DNA of 64,000 nt from Chiridota heheva (lineage: Eukaryota; Echinodermata; Holothuroidea; Apodida; Chiridotidae): positions 752,501 through 816,500 of the forward strand of contig JAIGNY010002748.1 in assembly GCA_020152595.1 (NCBI GenBank), read 5' to 3'. Below, one piece after another: positions 1 to 10,029 of this stretch. The translations under genes were made by a program, and so were the position numbers. The notes under the pieces are model-generated. The model had not been told where the DNA came from. It did no database searches and saw nothing but the letters and a program-made list of their open reading frames with translations. Each line of letters opens with the position of its first letter. Position 1 is the first letter of the stretch.

Positions 1-420
1 TCTTCTCTCAATGTGGTATCATCTTGTCTTATTATGTTAATAGTTTCTTTTATTCGATTTATTTGACTGCGTAAAGCTTCACTGTTTTGGCTAGCAATTT
101 CCAGTCTTGCCTTTCTCTCATCTTGTAGGGTTTGCAACCTATCTCTTATCTCTTTCTGTTGCTTTTCGTTCCCAGTCGTTTCATATTTAGCAAGATATAG
201 GCTCTGCAAGAATTTCATTATCTAAGCTAGTCAACTTCAATAGATTATGTACAGGTTCTCCTCTTGTTCGAGTTAAAGCTTCATCTAATGCTCGCAGGTC
301 TCGGAGGAGAATCCCTTCAGTTTGTATTGATGCTTCATTTATATTTAGAAGTTCATTTATAATCTGCTACCACCTGTTCAGCAGTAAGATCAGTTTGTGG
401 CAAATCTTGCATTGGTATTT
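1..420 (-). pseudogene. Broken coiled-coil protein, part of a virus-like segment
   Basis: Read on the minus strand, this holds a broken coding stretch that runs off the left window edge. Three pieces in different frames give a plausible protein: a start near 408 (MQDLPQTDLTAEQVV), a middle part rich in L, E and R, and a last part (positions 1-210) dominated by K, E, Q, R and I in a heptad-like pattern, which suggests a long coiled coil. At least two frameshifts separate the pieces. It lies head-to-head with the capsid remnant at 959 and beside another minus-strand remnant at 607-918, so I infer it belongs to the same integrated virus-like element. I do not recognise the family and assign no function. 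Confidence 0.4.
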
Positions 421-606
421 TTTCTGGTTGTGTGTTGTTGGCTTATGGTTGGCTTATGTTGTTAATCTCTGCTCAAACCTTTGGATTCGTCTTGGTGGGA
501 GGTGGTTCGTAATCGGCAAGTTTCACGTCTTATAAAGCAAGTGCCGTATTTTACCTTCAACGTAGCTAGTGAAAAAAATTGTAAAGTCATATTTATGGTA
601 GTTTAA

Positions 607-918
607 TTACCGCCGCAACAAAGTTTTTTTATTAGCATATGTAAATTTTTCATATTCAATAAAAGTTAATTTCAGTTTATATTTTTCTTTAATAGCATTA
701 TAAGATGCATCTACTTCAGTTTTTAAGTATTCCATAGGTTGTCCTGATGAACTCTGCATGTCGTTCTTGATATTCTATTGAAGTATATAGGAGCCTACCA
801 AGCATGCCAAGATCGCTTTATCAAAGGTAGTGTACTGGATGTTCACATAATCATCAACATCTTCTAACTCTAAAGTTTTAGAATAATCAAAATCTTCTGA
901 TTCGATTCCTTCTGCCAT
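607..918 (-). pseudogene. Small acidic protein remnant with one in-frame stop
   Basis: From an ATG at 918 to a TAA at 607 there are 104 codons with a single in-frame TAG about 47 codons in. The N-terminus (MAEGIESEDFDYSKTLELED) is acidic; the C-terminal half is lysine-rich and probably helical. The frame is otherwise intact over 312 bases, which is unusual in this AT-rich stretch and argues for a recently lost gene. It faces away from the capsid remnant, with only 40 bases between the two start codons. Family unknown; I infer it is a gene of the same virus-like element. Confidence 0.45.
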
Positions 919-958
919 AATTTATCTTTTTAAAAATTAAATTTGTTTACAAATTAAA
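919..958. promoter_or_regulatory. Compact divergent intergenic space of the virus-like element
   Basis: Only 40 AT-rich bases separate the minus-strand ATG at 918 from the plus-strand ATG at 959-961. A gap this short between head-to-head genes is typical of compact viral or Polinton-type genomes and would have to hold both promoters. No defined motif is visible; the promoter role is an inference from geometry. Confidence 0.25.
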
Positions 959-2295
959 ATGTCTGAAACTTATGGGCACAAATTGAATCCTTATCGTAAA
1001 ATGAAAAATCCTTTGGCCATTAAAGGCACAAGGCAAACTGTTGTAATTACAAATAATCTAAGTACAATTGATCACAATCAATTTCCAAATTTAGGCTCTG
1101 ATGATGTTATAGTGCCGGGGCCCACAAAATCATCATTCTCTTTAAGGTTAACTTTAGAAGATGACAATAATAAAACCATTGTCAACAACATATGACGAGC
1201 CATTGTTAAAAAAAAATTGCCAGAAACTTCGAAGGTAAGGAAGTTTATTCACTTGATGACGCAGATGTTTTTCATTGTTACACAGATTATGTGGTTACCT
1301 CAAGATCAACTGATGAATATGCCACATCAGGGATATCATCTCAATAAAGATGGGACTGTAGCAGATAATATTGGGAAGCTAAGATTCTTATTAAAAGCGC
1401 AGGTTGAAACGACGGGAAAGATAAAGCTCTACCTCTAGCTTATGACAACAGATTCTGTATTCCTTTGTATTTTGAAATGCCTCGAGATCATATGCCATTT
1501 TATCAATCGGGTTTGGGTGATCGATTGAGCTATGAATTAATATTCAATAATTACTTCAGAGTTATAAAGAGCATAGATGCTAATGCATCCTATGTAATAG
1601 GTGGAATTAGTGTGGAATACGAAATGGCTCCCAATCCGGAGTTAATTCGAATGACTGAATAATAAGAAACCAATCTAAATCACCAACTGTTATATATTAT
1701 GAACGTGTTCTTTGTCATAGACAAACAACACTAAACAAAAGCGATATGAAATATCAATCTTAATACTCCTGCCAGGAATATGAAAGATATCCTGTCCATC
1801 TGTATAGATCCCTCTGACGATGGCGGTGGTGCCGCTTACAAGAGAGACACCAAAAAATATTATAACCCTTAAATTAAAAAAGCAAAAATTACTATAATAA
1901 TGTACTTTTTTGTACATGTTTACTTTGAAGGTAAACCTAATCAACTTTACGCCCATGGGCTTCACAGATACCAACATTGGGATGAAATATACAAATATGT
2001 TGGCGATTCGGCCACCTACCATGGAATGCATGTGGCAAAAGCTCTGAATATATCAAATGTTAAAGTACATGACTTTTTAAGGACAAAATATGCCCTTTGG
2101 TTAGATATGAGAAGCACTGACGATTATAGTTTGCATGGAAGTAGACGGCGAGTTGAAAACGGCTCAGAAGGAATCACGATTAAGCTTGAGAGAACTGCCG
2201 AAGCAGCGGGAGAATTAATATGTTACATTTATGTTATTATCAGTGACTGCGCAACTGAATATAGAAAATGGAAAAATTTTAGGTTCTGTTTACTA
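959..2295 (+). pseudogene. Double jelly-roll major capsid protein remnant (Polinton/adintovirus type)
   Basis: Fragments of one capsid-like protein appear in order in changing frames: an N-terminal part (959-1195), a middle part with the motif PLYFEMPRDHMPFYQSGLGD (about 1460-1660), and a C-terminal part (about 1900-2295) with WLDMRSTDDYSLHGSRRR and NGSEGITI. I recognise these as hallmarks of a capsid-like family seen in virus-like insertions of cnidarians and other invertebrates, fitting a hexon-type double jelly-roll coat protein. There are several frameshifts and stops, so no intact product is possible. A TAA at 2293-2295 ends the last frame just before the ATPase remnant starts. The assignment rests on remembered family motifs; the exact viral lineage is uncertain. 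Confidence 0.6.
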
Positions 2296-2297
2296 AA

Positions 2298-2900
2298 ATG
2301 AAAATTGATTTTTCTCGTGGATTGTTTCCAATGCATCCGTATCCAGCCCACGGTGGGACAAACAGGCTGTGGTAAAACATAATTTATTTCAGATTTAGTA
2401 GTAACTCCCTGGGAGGAGGATATTTACTCTTTTTGAACAGATTGTCATATTTTGCCCGACAATTAAATGGAATCGAGCTATTTAAAAAAAGAAAAAGGAT
2501 TTAGTGGGATGATGAAGTGTACCTTTCTAATATGGAAAATGTTTCTTTACATGAAACACTAGAAGCTTTTTATAAACGTTTTATGGGAGATGAAATTTTG
2601 TTTATTAGGCCTATTGATGATAGTTCCGCAACAAAAGAGTTGAACATTCGATAACATACCAAGAATGCGAGACGAGCGACTCGGGCATTTAGTCACTTGT
2701 CGGCTCCGACTCAGGCGACTCAAGGGGGTCTTGAAAAATGCATGATTAATGAAATGGCTTTTACTGTGGTCGGCATACAAACCGAGTGTTTGGATTCTTT
2801 CACAAAAGTACAATTCAGTTCTGAAAGATTTCAGAAAGCAAATAAAATAGGCTTGTCTATTCTATTGTACAGACAGAGATTCATTTCAAAACTGCTCGCG
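2298..2900 (+). pseudogene. Viral genome-packaging ATPase remnant (P-loop, FtsK/HerA-like)
   Basis: An ATG at 2298, three bases after the capsid stop, starts a reading frame that soon shifts. At 2356-2379 it shows GQTGCGKT, a Walker A P-loop, followed at once by a stop codon and then FISDLVVTP in the same frame. A shifted frame at about 2435-2490 gives QIVIFCPTIKWNRAI, a hydrophobic strand ending in a polar residue. Capsid and packaging ATPase side by side is the standard pairing of Polintons, adintoviruses and related DNA viruses, where the ATPase pumps DNA into the capsid. Decay is heavy beyond 2500 and the 3' border is uncertain. Confidence 0.5.
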
Positions 2901-2922
2901 AGAAATTGATGTTATTCCTGCT

Positions 2923-3108
2923 GTGGACACTCGAGATAAAGTTGCAAATGTATTAAGAAAAACAAAACATTCAAAATTGATTTCAAAAACAGATCAACCA
3001 ACTGATTATTGTATTATTTATACTTGCCAGGAAAATGTGGGCGTAAAACAATGTTTAGTACAAAAAAAGAAGCCTCTCTCTCTGTTTTTCAGCCATTTAT
3101 TAGGGTAG
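2923..3108 (+). pseudogene. Unrecognised coding remnant downstream of the packaging ATPase
   Basis: An open stretch of about 61 codons (MDTRDKVANVLRKTKHSKLI at its start) continues the same strand as the capsid and ATPase remnants. In the same frame, upstream of this ATG, the codons before 2923 also read as protein-like. It ends in a lysine-rich then hydrophobic tail. It may be the end of the ATPase or the next viral gene. I do not recognise it. Confidence 0.3.
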
Positions 3109-3136
3109 GAGTAGCATAGTAAGTTGATTGTAGTGA

Positions 3137-3287
3137 TCTCCTGTTTAATGCAACTAAAATTTACTGTTAGATTTTAGGTAGATTAATCAGAAGATTAGCA
3201 CTAATGCTAGTTAGTGATGAGCTTTTGTTTAATATATCTAAAATTTAACCAGTAAATTTTAGTTGCATTAATCAGGAGTCAGCACAA
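3137..3287. repeat. 150-bp imperfect palindrome (fold-back element)
   Basis: The left arm starts CTCCTGTTTAATGCAACTAA and the reverse complement of the right arm starts CTCCTGATTAATGCAACTAA. The match continues with small differences for about 70 bases per arm to a centre near 3210. Such a structure could fold into a near full-length hairpin and is typical of a short fold-back MITE. No target duplication is obvious. Confidence 0.6.
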
Positions 3288-3289
3288 TA

Positions 3290-4090
3290 AACATATACTG
3301 GGGTGTAGAAAGGGTCCCCATAATTTACCAGTTACACACGGAAAAATTACACTTGTAATCTGGTATGAAGTTTGGGGCAGGGACCATCTTATCAATTTCC
3401 TAGCGCTCCTTACAGCGCGACTTGTTATTTACCTCACAACTCGTTCTCAAAAGCCCCATGTTTTAACACAGAAGGCCAATTTCCTTACTTCATACAGTCA
3501 TGTTTCAAAACTGACCGCCCAATAATTTTGTAGTAAACCAAAGAAGCTCTTTGAGTAAACAGTTTTTGAGAGAGAAAGAAATACAATTTCTGTTCATCTC
3601 CTTTTATAGCTTTGTTTATCTTTTTACAAGGCTGGAAAACCACCACCCTTAAGGGAAAGCGATCGATCAAAATGAGAACCAATTTTCCTTGTATTCAACG
3701 TCAAAATCTTTACCCACGGTGCCTTTTTAGCGCGTGTAGTCACCGTATATGCATCGCTCCCCTTTCATGTTGGTTTTCACTAAGTCTTAAGAGGTTATTG
3801 AAAGGATACGAAATCAACTTTGTTCTCGTGTAAAAAGTGTTCTGATAGGTTGTTTTTCGGCGTCGGATTCAGGTTCCTCCTGTAGGAAGAGTCGTAAGAT
3901 TTATGTCAAGATTTGACCACAAAATCTCGCTTGATTTGGAACTGTGTACACTGCGACTTGGGCACTGCTGACTACCAGAAGAGGGCTGAAATATGTTTAG
4001 AAATTTAAAGAAAATCTAAAATTTCGCTGAGACTGATATCTAAAACGTAAATTCAATTATCTATTCAATAACTTTTATAGTTTATTCATT
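3290..4090. other. No recognisable gene or repeat
   Basis: Mixed AT-rich sequence. Short open stretches occur on both strands but show no domain or codon pattern I can support. It may include the decayed remainder of the virus-like segment. Confidence 0.4.
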
Positions 4091-4406
4091 GAAATGTATT
4101 TCATAAAGATGAAAAAGGGACTTTTATTCATTTCCACCCTCTTCAAAAAATGGAACACTTTACATTCCTCACACAAACTTTGGGTTGCGGTTTCTGCCAC
4201 GTATGAGTCACTTACCTGCCAAATCTGTCACTGTTTTCTAATGTCATTTTGTGGGTTTTCTTTCTCTACCCCCTCCCCCCCCCTTCTCTCCCCCCCTCCC
4301 CTTCTTTCTTTTCCACCGCAACTTTGAACTTACAAATGTATCATTAAGACGCATGGTATTTTATTTGATTTTTTATACTGGAACAAATTCATTCATCATC
4401 ATTCAG

Positions 4407-4721
4407 ATGATCATAGAACTATACAAACAAATCACAAATCTAAATCATTTTGGTAAGAAAACAATCAATCTAATTGACGCAGAAATGACTCCAAGTTCAT
4501 CGTCTGTCGAAGAATACCTCAGGCAGCAATACCTCCATACTGTGGATCTATACTTCCAAAGCAATGGACAGATGGAAGTACAGCAACTTCATGGAAATGA
4601 CGTCGACAATGAACGCTTATACGAATACAATTGTCCATGGTATCATACCGATCATGTTGTAAAGTTGGAAAACTTTGTCCTCCGTATTGCTCCTGAATCA
4701 AATGATGATATCACTGAGTAA
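4407..4721 (+). CDS. Possible terminal exon of an unrecognised protein
   Basis: A pyrimidine-rich stretch (about 4260-4320) and the sequence CATCATCATTCAG (ending at 4406) look like a 3' splice acceptor. The open frame that follows runs 104 codons to a TAA at 4719-4721, and an ATG sits at its first base. The product is acidic, with SSSSVEEYLRQQYLHTVDLY near residues 30-50 and a C-terminal PWYHTDHVVKLENFVLRI segment. Its amino-acid mix is more protein-like than surrounding frames. I recognise no family. No other exon or poly(A) signal is clear nearby. It could be a chance frame or a viral leftover. Confidence 0.35.
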   Translation: MIIELYKQITNLNHFGKKTINLIDAEMTPSSSSVEEYLRQQYLHTVDLYFQSNGQMEVQQLHGNDVDNERLYEYNCPWYHTDHVVKLENFVLRIAPESNDDITE

Positions 4722-4854
4722 AACTTATTGCTAAAACTGTGCCAAAAATCGGTTATTTTGGCTCCGTGGTCTTTTTTCTTTTTTTACAGTGAAATTTCTG
4801 CGTAGAACTAGCTTTTGTACGCTAGGTTTAATACTGTTAATAGAAAATTTGACT

Positions 4855-6010
4855 GCTGATTTTCGGGAATTTTTTGGCTCTTTCTCGGGCAGTATTTTGA
4901 TTTCCCGGAAATTGTGCAAATATAGTCAATTTTTGGAATATTTTTTGGGTAATGTTACCAAATTTTACCCAAATTCCCGAAAATTTTACCAAATAGGTGT
5001 ATGAAACGTTAGGCTGCGGTATTTTTAATATTGTTTTTATCCCCAGCCACAAAAGTGGGGGGGCTGAAGGGTACTTCAACTGTTTTCCTATATATTTTTT
5101 TAACAGAACTCCCAGATATTTCCGGTTGCAAGCGGATTATGGCACTGGTAAATTAATTTTCCATTAAAGGATGCTGCTAATCGGAAAATCCCGCGCGATT
5201 TCGGAAAAATTGCCAAATTTTTCCAAAATTTCGAATAATTTTACCAACCTTCCCTTCAACTGTTCAATGTTCAATAGTATACGGTACCCATTTTTTTTAA
5301 TATTCATATTATTCTCCAATTTGAACTCCCAACTGGAAAAAAAGCGTACAACAGGAATGGAGAAATCCTCTTTACCCCGGGAGATAGGAAATTTTCAGCA
5401 TTTTTGGGAAATTCTTTTTGATTATCAGGGAAAAATTTCTTTCAATCAAGATGGGAAAATTTTCTTTTAATATTTTGAAAATTTCATTCATTGTCGCGAA
5501 CATTTTGTCAATTTTCTGGATTTTTTTTCTTCAAATTTCAGTAGGTGTTGCCAAATTCTTCCAAACTTACCAACAATTTTTCAATTTTACCATTTCCATG
5601 TTAATAATTTCTCAATTTCAACCTCCTTAACGGGAAGAAAGCATGCATTTTTTTTTCTTTCTCTAATTTGGGAGAAATTTTCAATCAATATTTGGAATAT
5701 TCCTTCATTTTTGTTCATTTTGTACATTTTCTTCAAATTTCAGGAAATGTTGTTAAATTCTTCCAAACTTTTTAATAATTCTAACAAATTTCCCTTCAGT
5801 TTTACCAATTTCATGTTAATCAACCTCCAAAATGGGAATAAAGCATGAAACCGGACATCCGTGAAGGAGGTGGCAGGTTCCTCATTTCCCCGGGAATTTG
5901 TTTATTTTCGGAATTTTTTGTCGATTTTCGGAAAATTTCTTCAATTTTCAGAAAATGTTGCCAAATTCTTTAAAAAATTTCTTCAGTTTCACCAATTTGA
6001 TTTCAATTTT
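4855..6010. repeat. Degenerate ~20-bp tandem repeats of TTTTCGGAAAAT type
   Basis: The region repeats variants of a roughly 20-base unit containing TTTCGGAAAATT, TTTTCAGAAAATG and TTGCCAAATTCTTCCAAA, with less regular blocks between (clear stretches at 5150-5260, 5380-5600, 5700-5830 and 5890-6010). The reverse complement of the same family appears at 27530-27690, 28480-28660 and 29085-29310. The open frames here are by-products of low complexity, not genes. Confidence 0.6.
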
Positions 6011-6460
6011 ACCTCAAAAGAGGGGGGCCTGGGGCCAAAACAATGGTTTTCAAATAAGTTTTATTTGTGGTAATTATTCAAAAGTAATTACATCTGTAAT
6101 TACATCCCCCCTTCCCATCCAATATGAAACCTGTGTCGGGGGCCCTAAAAAAAAGGGGGAAAGCATACATCTGGGAAAGTGAAATCCTGTTTGCTTTTTT
6201 GTCATATGGGATATGTTAATTTTTTTCACACCCCGCAGTCAAAATAGTCTACTAATATTGTACCTGTAAATTTATCTGATAATCCCATTTTAACTATGTT
6301 ATTATTTTCCTAAGATTTCTTTAAAAAAAAATGTATGGGAGCAAAACAATTTGTATATTTAAGCCTATATATTTTCTATTTTCTAGGGGATGGGGGATTG
6401 CCAGAATTAAAGTTTTAAACCTTCAACCCCGCACCCCCAGAAAAAAAATGTTTCCTATGC
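6011..6460. other. No recognisable gene; G- and A-rich tracts
   Basis: Contains short G-rich and A-rich runs and a TAATTACATCTGTAATTACA palindrome near 6085. I see no coding signal. Confidence 0.4.
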
Positions 6461-6469
6461 CTATGTTTG

Positions 6470-6630
6470 TATGGAGCAATATAGGCCCCATCTTAAACCA
6501 ACATAGGCTTCCCATATGGACCCCATGCCTTTCCAACTGACACATACATGTGGGACCCACATACAAACCCCATGTTGGTCCCATATAACAACCCATATTG
6601 GTCACATATGAGACCCATATATCATTGTTT
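6470..6630. repeat. Degenerate CCCATAT-type repeats
   Basis: Motifs such as CCCATATGGACCCCATG, GGGACCCACAT and GGTCCCATATAACAACCCAT recur every 15-20 bases. This is a decayed minisatellite; the open frames on both strands come from it. Confidence 0.5.
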
Positions 6631-6639
6631 TAGTACAAA

Positions 6640-7056
6640 CAGAGAGCGTGACGTCTTTAGTTCTAGTATTTACTTGGTCAGGGCACGTCACATCCGGGAA
6701 ATGACGTCATTTTCTAGAGCGAAAACAAACCTTTGCGCGATGTACGTGGGCAAGTCTGTATGCGGTACGGTACGTGTGGCATGCAACAAACACAGCTGAT
6801 CGCTTTGTTTTCACTCCATTCATCGGTCTGATGACCTCAGGTCACATTTCTGACCGGACCAAGTAAAAAAAAAAAATGGAGAATGACGTCACGTACAAAC
6901 TTATGAGTTAACCTTAAACTCGGCTTTCGCTAACTCGCATTTTTTAACTCGCCGTATAGTACAACTGTACAGAAATATGTAAACGTAAACATAACCATGA
7001 CGGTGACCCGCGTGGTATAGTATAGTCTATTAAACTGGAACTTTGCCAAACCTTTT
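6640..7056 (+). promoter_or_regulatory. Candidate promoter with several CRE-like sites
   Basis: TGACGTCA occurs near 6702 and again as TGACGTCAC near 6884, with GTGACGTC near 6648 and CATGACGG near 6996. CpG is more frequent here than in the surroundings, and a TATAGTATAG stretch lies near 7016. CRE sites bind CREB/ATF-type factors. I infer a promoter for the spliced gene downstream because a splice donor follows at 7121, but no transcript evidence is available. Confidence 0.3.
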
Positions 7057-7120
7057 TTAATTCTCGGTTATCTCAGGTCTTGCTGTCGGATCGGTCTGTC
7101 GATTAAAAGCTCTGAAGAAT
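7057..7120 (+). other. Candidate 5' untranslated exon of the Ly6-type gene
   Basis: The bases before 7121 (GCTCTGAAGAAT) are followed by GTGAGTGAAG, a good match to a 5' splice donor. The next convincing acceptor that leads into a start codon is at 20788-20789. The exon start is arbitrary because no transcription start can be seen. Confidence 0.25.
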
Positions 7121-7397
7121 GTGAGTGAAGTCTAGTTTATTAACCTTTTTTGTGACTATTATTGTTGATGTTCTTTCTATAAATGAATATTCCTTCCAAG
7201 TTGTGGTACTGTCACTATGTCAGTGACAAGTCTGAAGTATGTTTTCATTTCAAATTGGTGGACTGCATGACAGTCAGTCACTGGCCAGCTGACACATGCC
7301 AGCATGCACAGTAGGCCTATTTTCAGTATTTGGAACCGTTTACTATTATCGAGGTCGGACATAATATGATTAATTTACATAGCGTTTTTAGTATACG

Positions 7398-7504
7398 TAT
7401 ATTCAAAAATGCTTTACAAAAAATAAGAAACTTGAATCATATGAATAAAACTTTTATTCATATTATTCTAGTTTCCCATTTTTTGTAAAGCGTTTTTGAA
7501 TATA
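7398..7504. repeat. 107-bp palindrome (fold-back)
   Basis: The left arm (TATTCAAAAATGCTTTACAA) and the reverse complement of the right arm (TATTCAAAAACGCTTTACAA) match for about 50 bases each, meeting at TGAATAAAACTTTTATTCA. It could form a single hairpin. It sits just beyond the 3' end of the minus-strand LINE. Confidence 0.65.
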
Positions 7505-7568
7505 GGTTATTACCTATAGGGAAAAGATACACTTACAATATTAAATGCCAAGCTAAAAAAATCAACAC

Positions 7569-8436
7569 TTAAGTCTTAAGATACAACTTAATTAAATGGG
7601 TTTGCAGCGCTCTTAAATTTTTGATGTGATTATCAATATTGCGTATATCACTAGGAAATTGATTCCACCAAAGAGGCCCCACCACCAAATAGTCATGAGT
7701 AAGTGCATGAACAAGTGAATGAGTTGATTCTTCAGTTAATATGGACCTGATTCTGTAAATGTTGTGAAGATTGTAAAGGGCTGATCTACATTTCTTAATC
7801 ACATGTGATTTCATATTCAGATTGCAATCGAGCCATGCTCCCGGGTCACGAACACAGTTAACAGCCATTATAGGAAGACCACTTACCCGAACTGTTTCAA
7901 TCTTTAGTTTTTTCAGTTGTTGAGGTTTACCAAAGAAAATGATTTGGGCCTCATCATAATTGACTTTCAACTTATACCTAATCATCCAATTTTTTACATC
8001 AGCAATTCACCTTCCGTTTGGTCGATAGTTAATGCTTCAGACATCTTATCAATTATCTTAAAACTAAGCATTAATCTATGGTCATCCGCATACCCAGCAG
8101 CCATTGGGGCATGCTTCTTGACAATTTCAAAAATGGATGCAGCATAGAGAGTAAAAAGGATAGGTCCACAGCATGACTCCTGTGGAACTGAAAAGTTGAT
8201 TGATGTTTCATCAGATAATTGGTCTTTTATTAGGACTTTTTGTTTGCGGTCTGAAAGGTAAGACCTGAACCATTTAAGTGCTACATGTATGTCATTTATG
8301 CTAAACTGTGACTTGAGCTCTTAGAGCATGATGATGTGATCTACCGTGTCGAAAGCGGCACTCAGATCTAACATCACAACTAAAGATATCATTTGCTTAT
8401 CCATTACCATTAGCAGGTCAGACTTGGAGAAGAGCT
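7569..8436 (-). pseudogene. CR1-like LINE, reverse transcriptase C-terminal half
   Basis: Minus-strand frames show LDLSAAFDTVDH (near 8350), SYLSDRKQKVLIKDQ, GPILFTLYAASIF, the catalytic box YADD (8081-8092) and, in an intact 138-codon stretch at 7569-7985, the RT thumb region (KSHVIKKCRSALYNLHNIYR and RSILTEESTHSLVHA). It ends with WNQFPSDIRNIDNHIKNLRA, the usual C-terminus. A start at 7985 would be artificial, since the true frame extends upstream with frameshifts. The same element continues at 10030-10310 and 11240-11905. It is dead: stops, shifts and an internal insertion. Confidence 0.8.
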
Positions 8437-10025
8437 GTCTCAGTACTGTCTCAGAGCTGTCTCAGTACAGTAATTACCCCAGAAGGTGTCAAAAAGCAAC
8501 TGCATAACCTAGACCCCAACAAAGCCTCAGGTCCTGACCAAATACCACCATGGTTTCTAAAAATACACGCTGATGACCTCTATGAAATTCTAACTGATCT
8601 CTTTCAAACCTCTGTCAATAATGGTACTATCCCTAACAAGTGGAAAGAAGCAAACATATGTAGCGTTTTGAAAAAAGGTGATAAACAAAACCCAGCTAAT
8701 TACAGACCTGTCTCCCTCACCTGCGTTTGTAGTAAAATCCTTGAGCATATAATCCACTCACATATGATGAAATTCCTTGATGAGTATAATATCTTTATGG
8801 CTTCCGTGCAAAAAGATCGACTGAAACACATCTCCTCTTAACAATAAATAATATCTCTAAACAAATTGAACAAAACAGTAACGTCTCTATGGCTATTCTT
8901 GACTTCTTAAAAGCCTTTGATAAAGACCCACACCAGCGCCTGTTATCCAAACTTTCCGCCTATGGCATTGATGGAAATCTCCTGGCCTGGTTTGCATCAT
9001 TCCTCAACAACCGCTTTCAGCGTGTTGTCTGTGATGGTGAAATCTCTGATCCTAAACAGGTTTTATCCGGTGTACCACAAGGTACTGTTTTGGGTCCATT
9101 ACTTTTCCTTTTATATGTAAATGACATCCCTGATAATATAAACAGCACAGTTAGACTGCTTGCTGATGACTGCCTTGTGTACAGAACAATCGATAACCCC
9201 TCTGACCAACAAATCCTCCTAGATGATCTTAACAAACTTGAACAATGGCAAAACAAATGGCAAATGGATTTCAATCCCTCTAAATGCTACATCTTGTCAA
9301 TTTTCTCTAAGAAATGCTTTAAATCACCTGTTTATACCTTATGCAACCAGCCACTAAAACATGTCAACCCATACCTAGGTGTTGAAATTAATGATAAAAT
9401 TGATGATAAACTTGGATGGGATAAACATATACATAACATAACCAAGAAAGCTAACTTTCTACTTGGCCTATTAAAACGTAACCTCCCAAACTGTCCCACT
9501 GACATTAAATCCACTGCTTTTAAAGCTCTAGTCAGGCCAGTACTTGAGTACGCATCAGCAGTCTGGGACCCCCATCACCAGTGTGATGTGGAAAAACTTG
9601 AATCTATTCAAAGGAGAGCAGCCAGGTTCTGTATGGCAGACTACTCTTATAAATCTAGTGTAAAAAGCATGCTTCATAAATTGGATTGGCCCCTGCTAAA
9701 AACAAGAAGATACAACACCCGGCTACATATGCTTTATAAAATCAATAACAATCTTGTCGCCATCAATAAAGATGGACTTATCTCCATCGTCAGAACTACT
9801 GTAATACAAAAAATAATCATGACCTTAATTTCTAGGTTCCCTATGCTAAAAAGAATGTATATAAACACTCTTTCTTCCCTCACACACTAAAGGATTGGAA
9901 TGCTTTACCATCAGACATTGTACATGCACCAAGTCTCAACTGTTTTAAAGCTAAACTTACTAACTCTTGTATTGCTAACTAGTTTTTTATTTGTTTTCAT
10001 TTCTATTTTGTACTCATACTTTTTA
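8437..10025 (+). mobile_element. Jockey/CR1-group LINE inserted into the minus-strand LINE
   Basis: Plus-strand RT sequence begins near 8465 (TPEGVKKQLHNLDPNKASGP) and runs to about 9981. It interrupts the minus-strand CR1-like LINE, whose RT is found on both sides. The 5' end is truncated, with no endonuclease domain present. The 3' end is near 10025, before minus-strand RT sequence resumes. Confidence 0.8.
8889..9890 (+). CDS. LINE reverse transcriptase, partial
   Basis: This is the longest uninterrupted enzyme frame in the window, 333 codons. It makes DNA from the element RNA during target-primed retrotransposition. Motifs in order: LDFLKAFDKDPHQRLLSKL (first RT aspartate, about residue 10), SGVPQGTVLGPLLFLLYVND (about 59-78), LLADDCLVYR (catalytic ADD, about 90), FNPSKCYILS, YLGVEI, and the C-terminal LVRPVLEYASAVWDPH and QRRAARF. 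Upstream (8465-8888) the RT N-terminal part is present but frameshifted. The frame changes near 9850, after which the true C-terminus (KDWNALPSDIVHAPSLNCFK) is read in another frame to a TAG at 9979-9981. It is not a functional gene. Confidence 0.8.
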   Translation: MAILDFLKAFDKDPHQRLLSKLSAYGIDGNLLAWFASFLNNRFQRVVCDGEISDPKQVLSGVPQGTVLGPLLFLLYVNDIPDNINSTVRLLADDCLVYRTIDNPSDQQILLDDLNKLEQWQNKWQMDFNPSKCYILSIFSKKCFKSPVYTLCNQPLKHVNPYLGVEINDKIDDKLGWDKHIHNITKKANFLLGLLKRNLPNCPTDIKSTAFKALVRPVLEYASAVWDPHHQCDVEKLESIQRRAARFCMADYSYKSSVKSMLHKLDWPLLKTRRYNTRLHMLYKINNNLVAINKDGLISIVRTTVIQKIIMTLISRFPMLKRMYINTLSSLTH

Positions 10026-10029
10026 CGCT

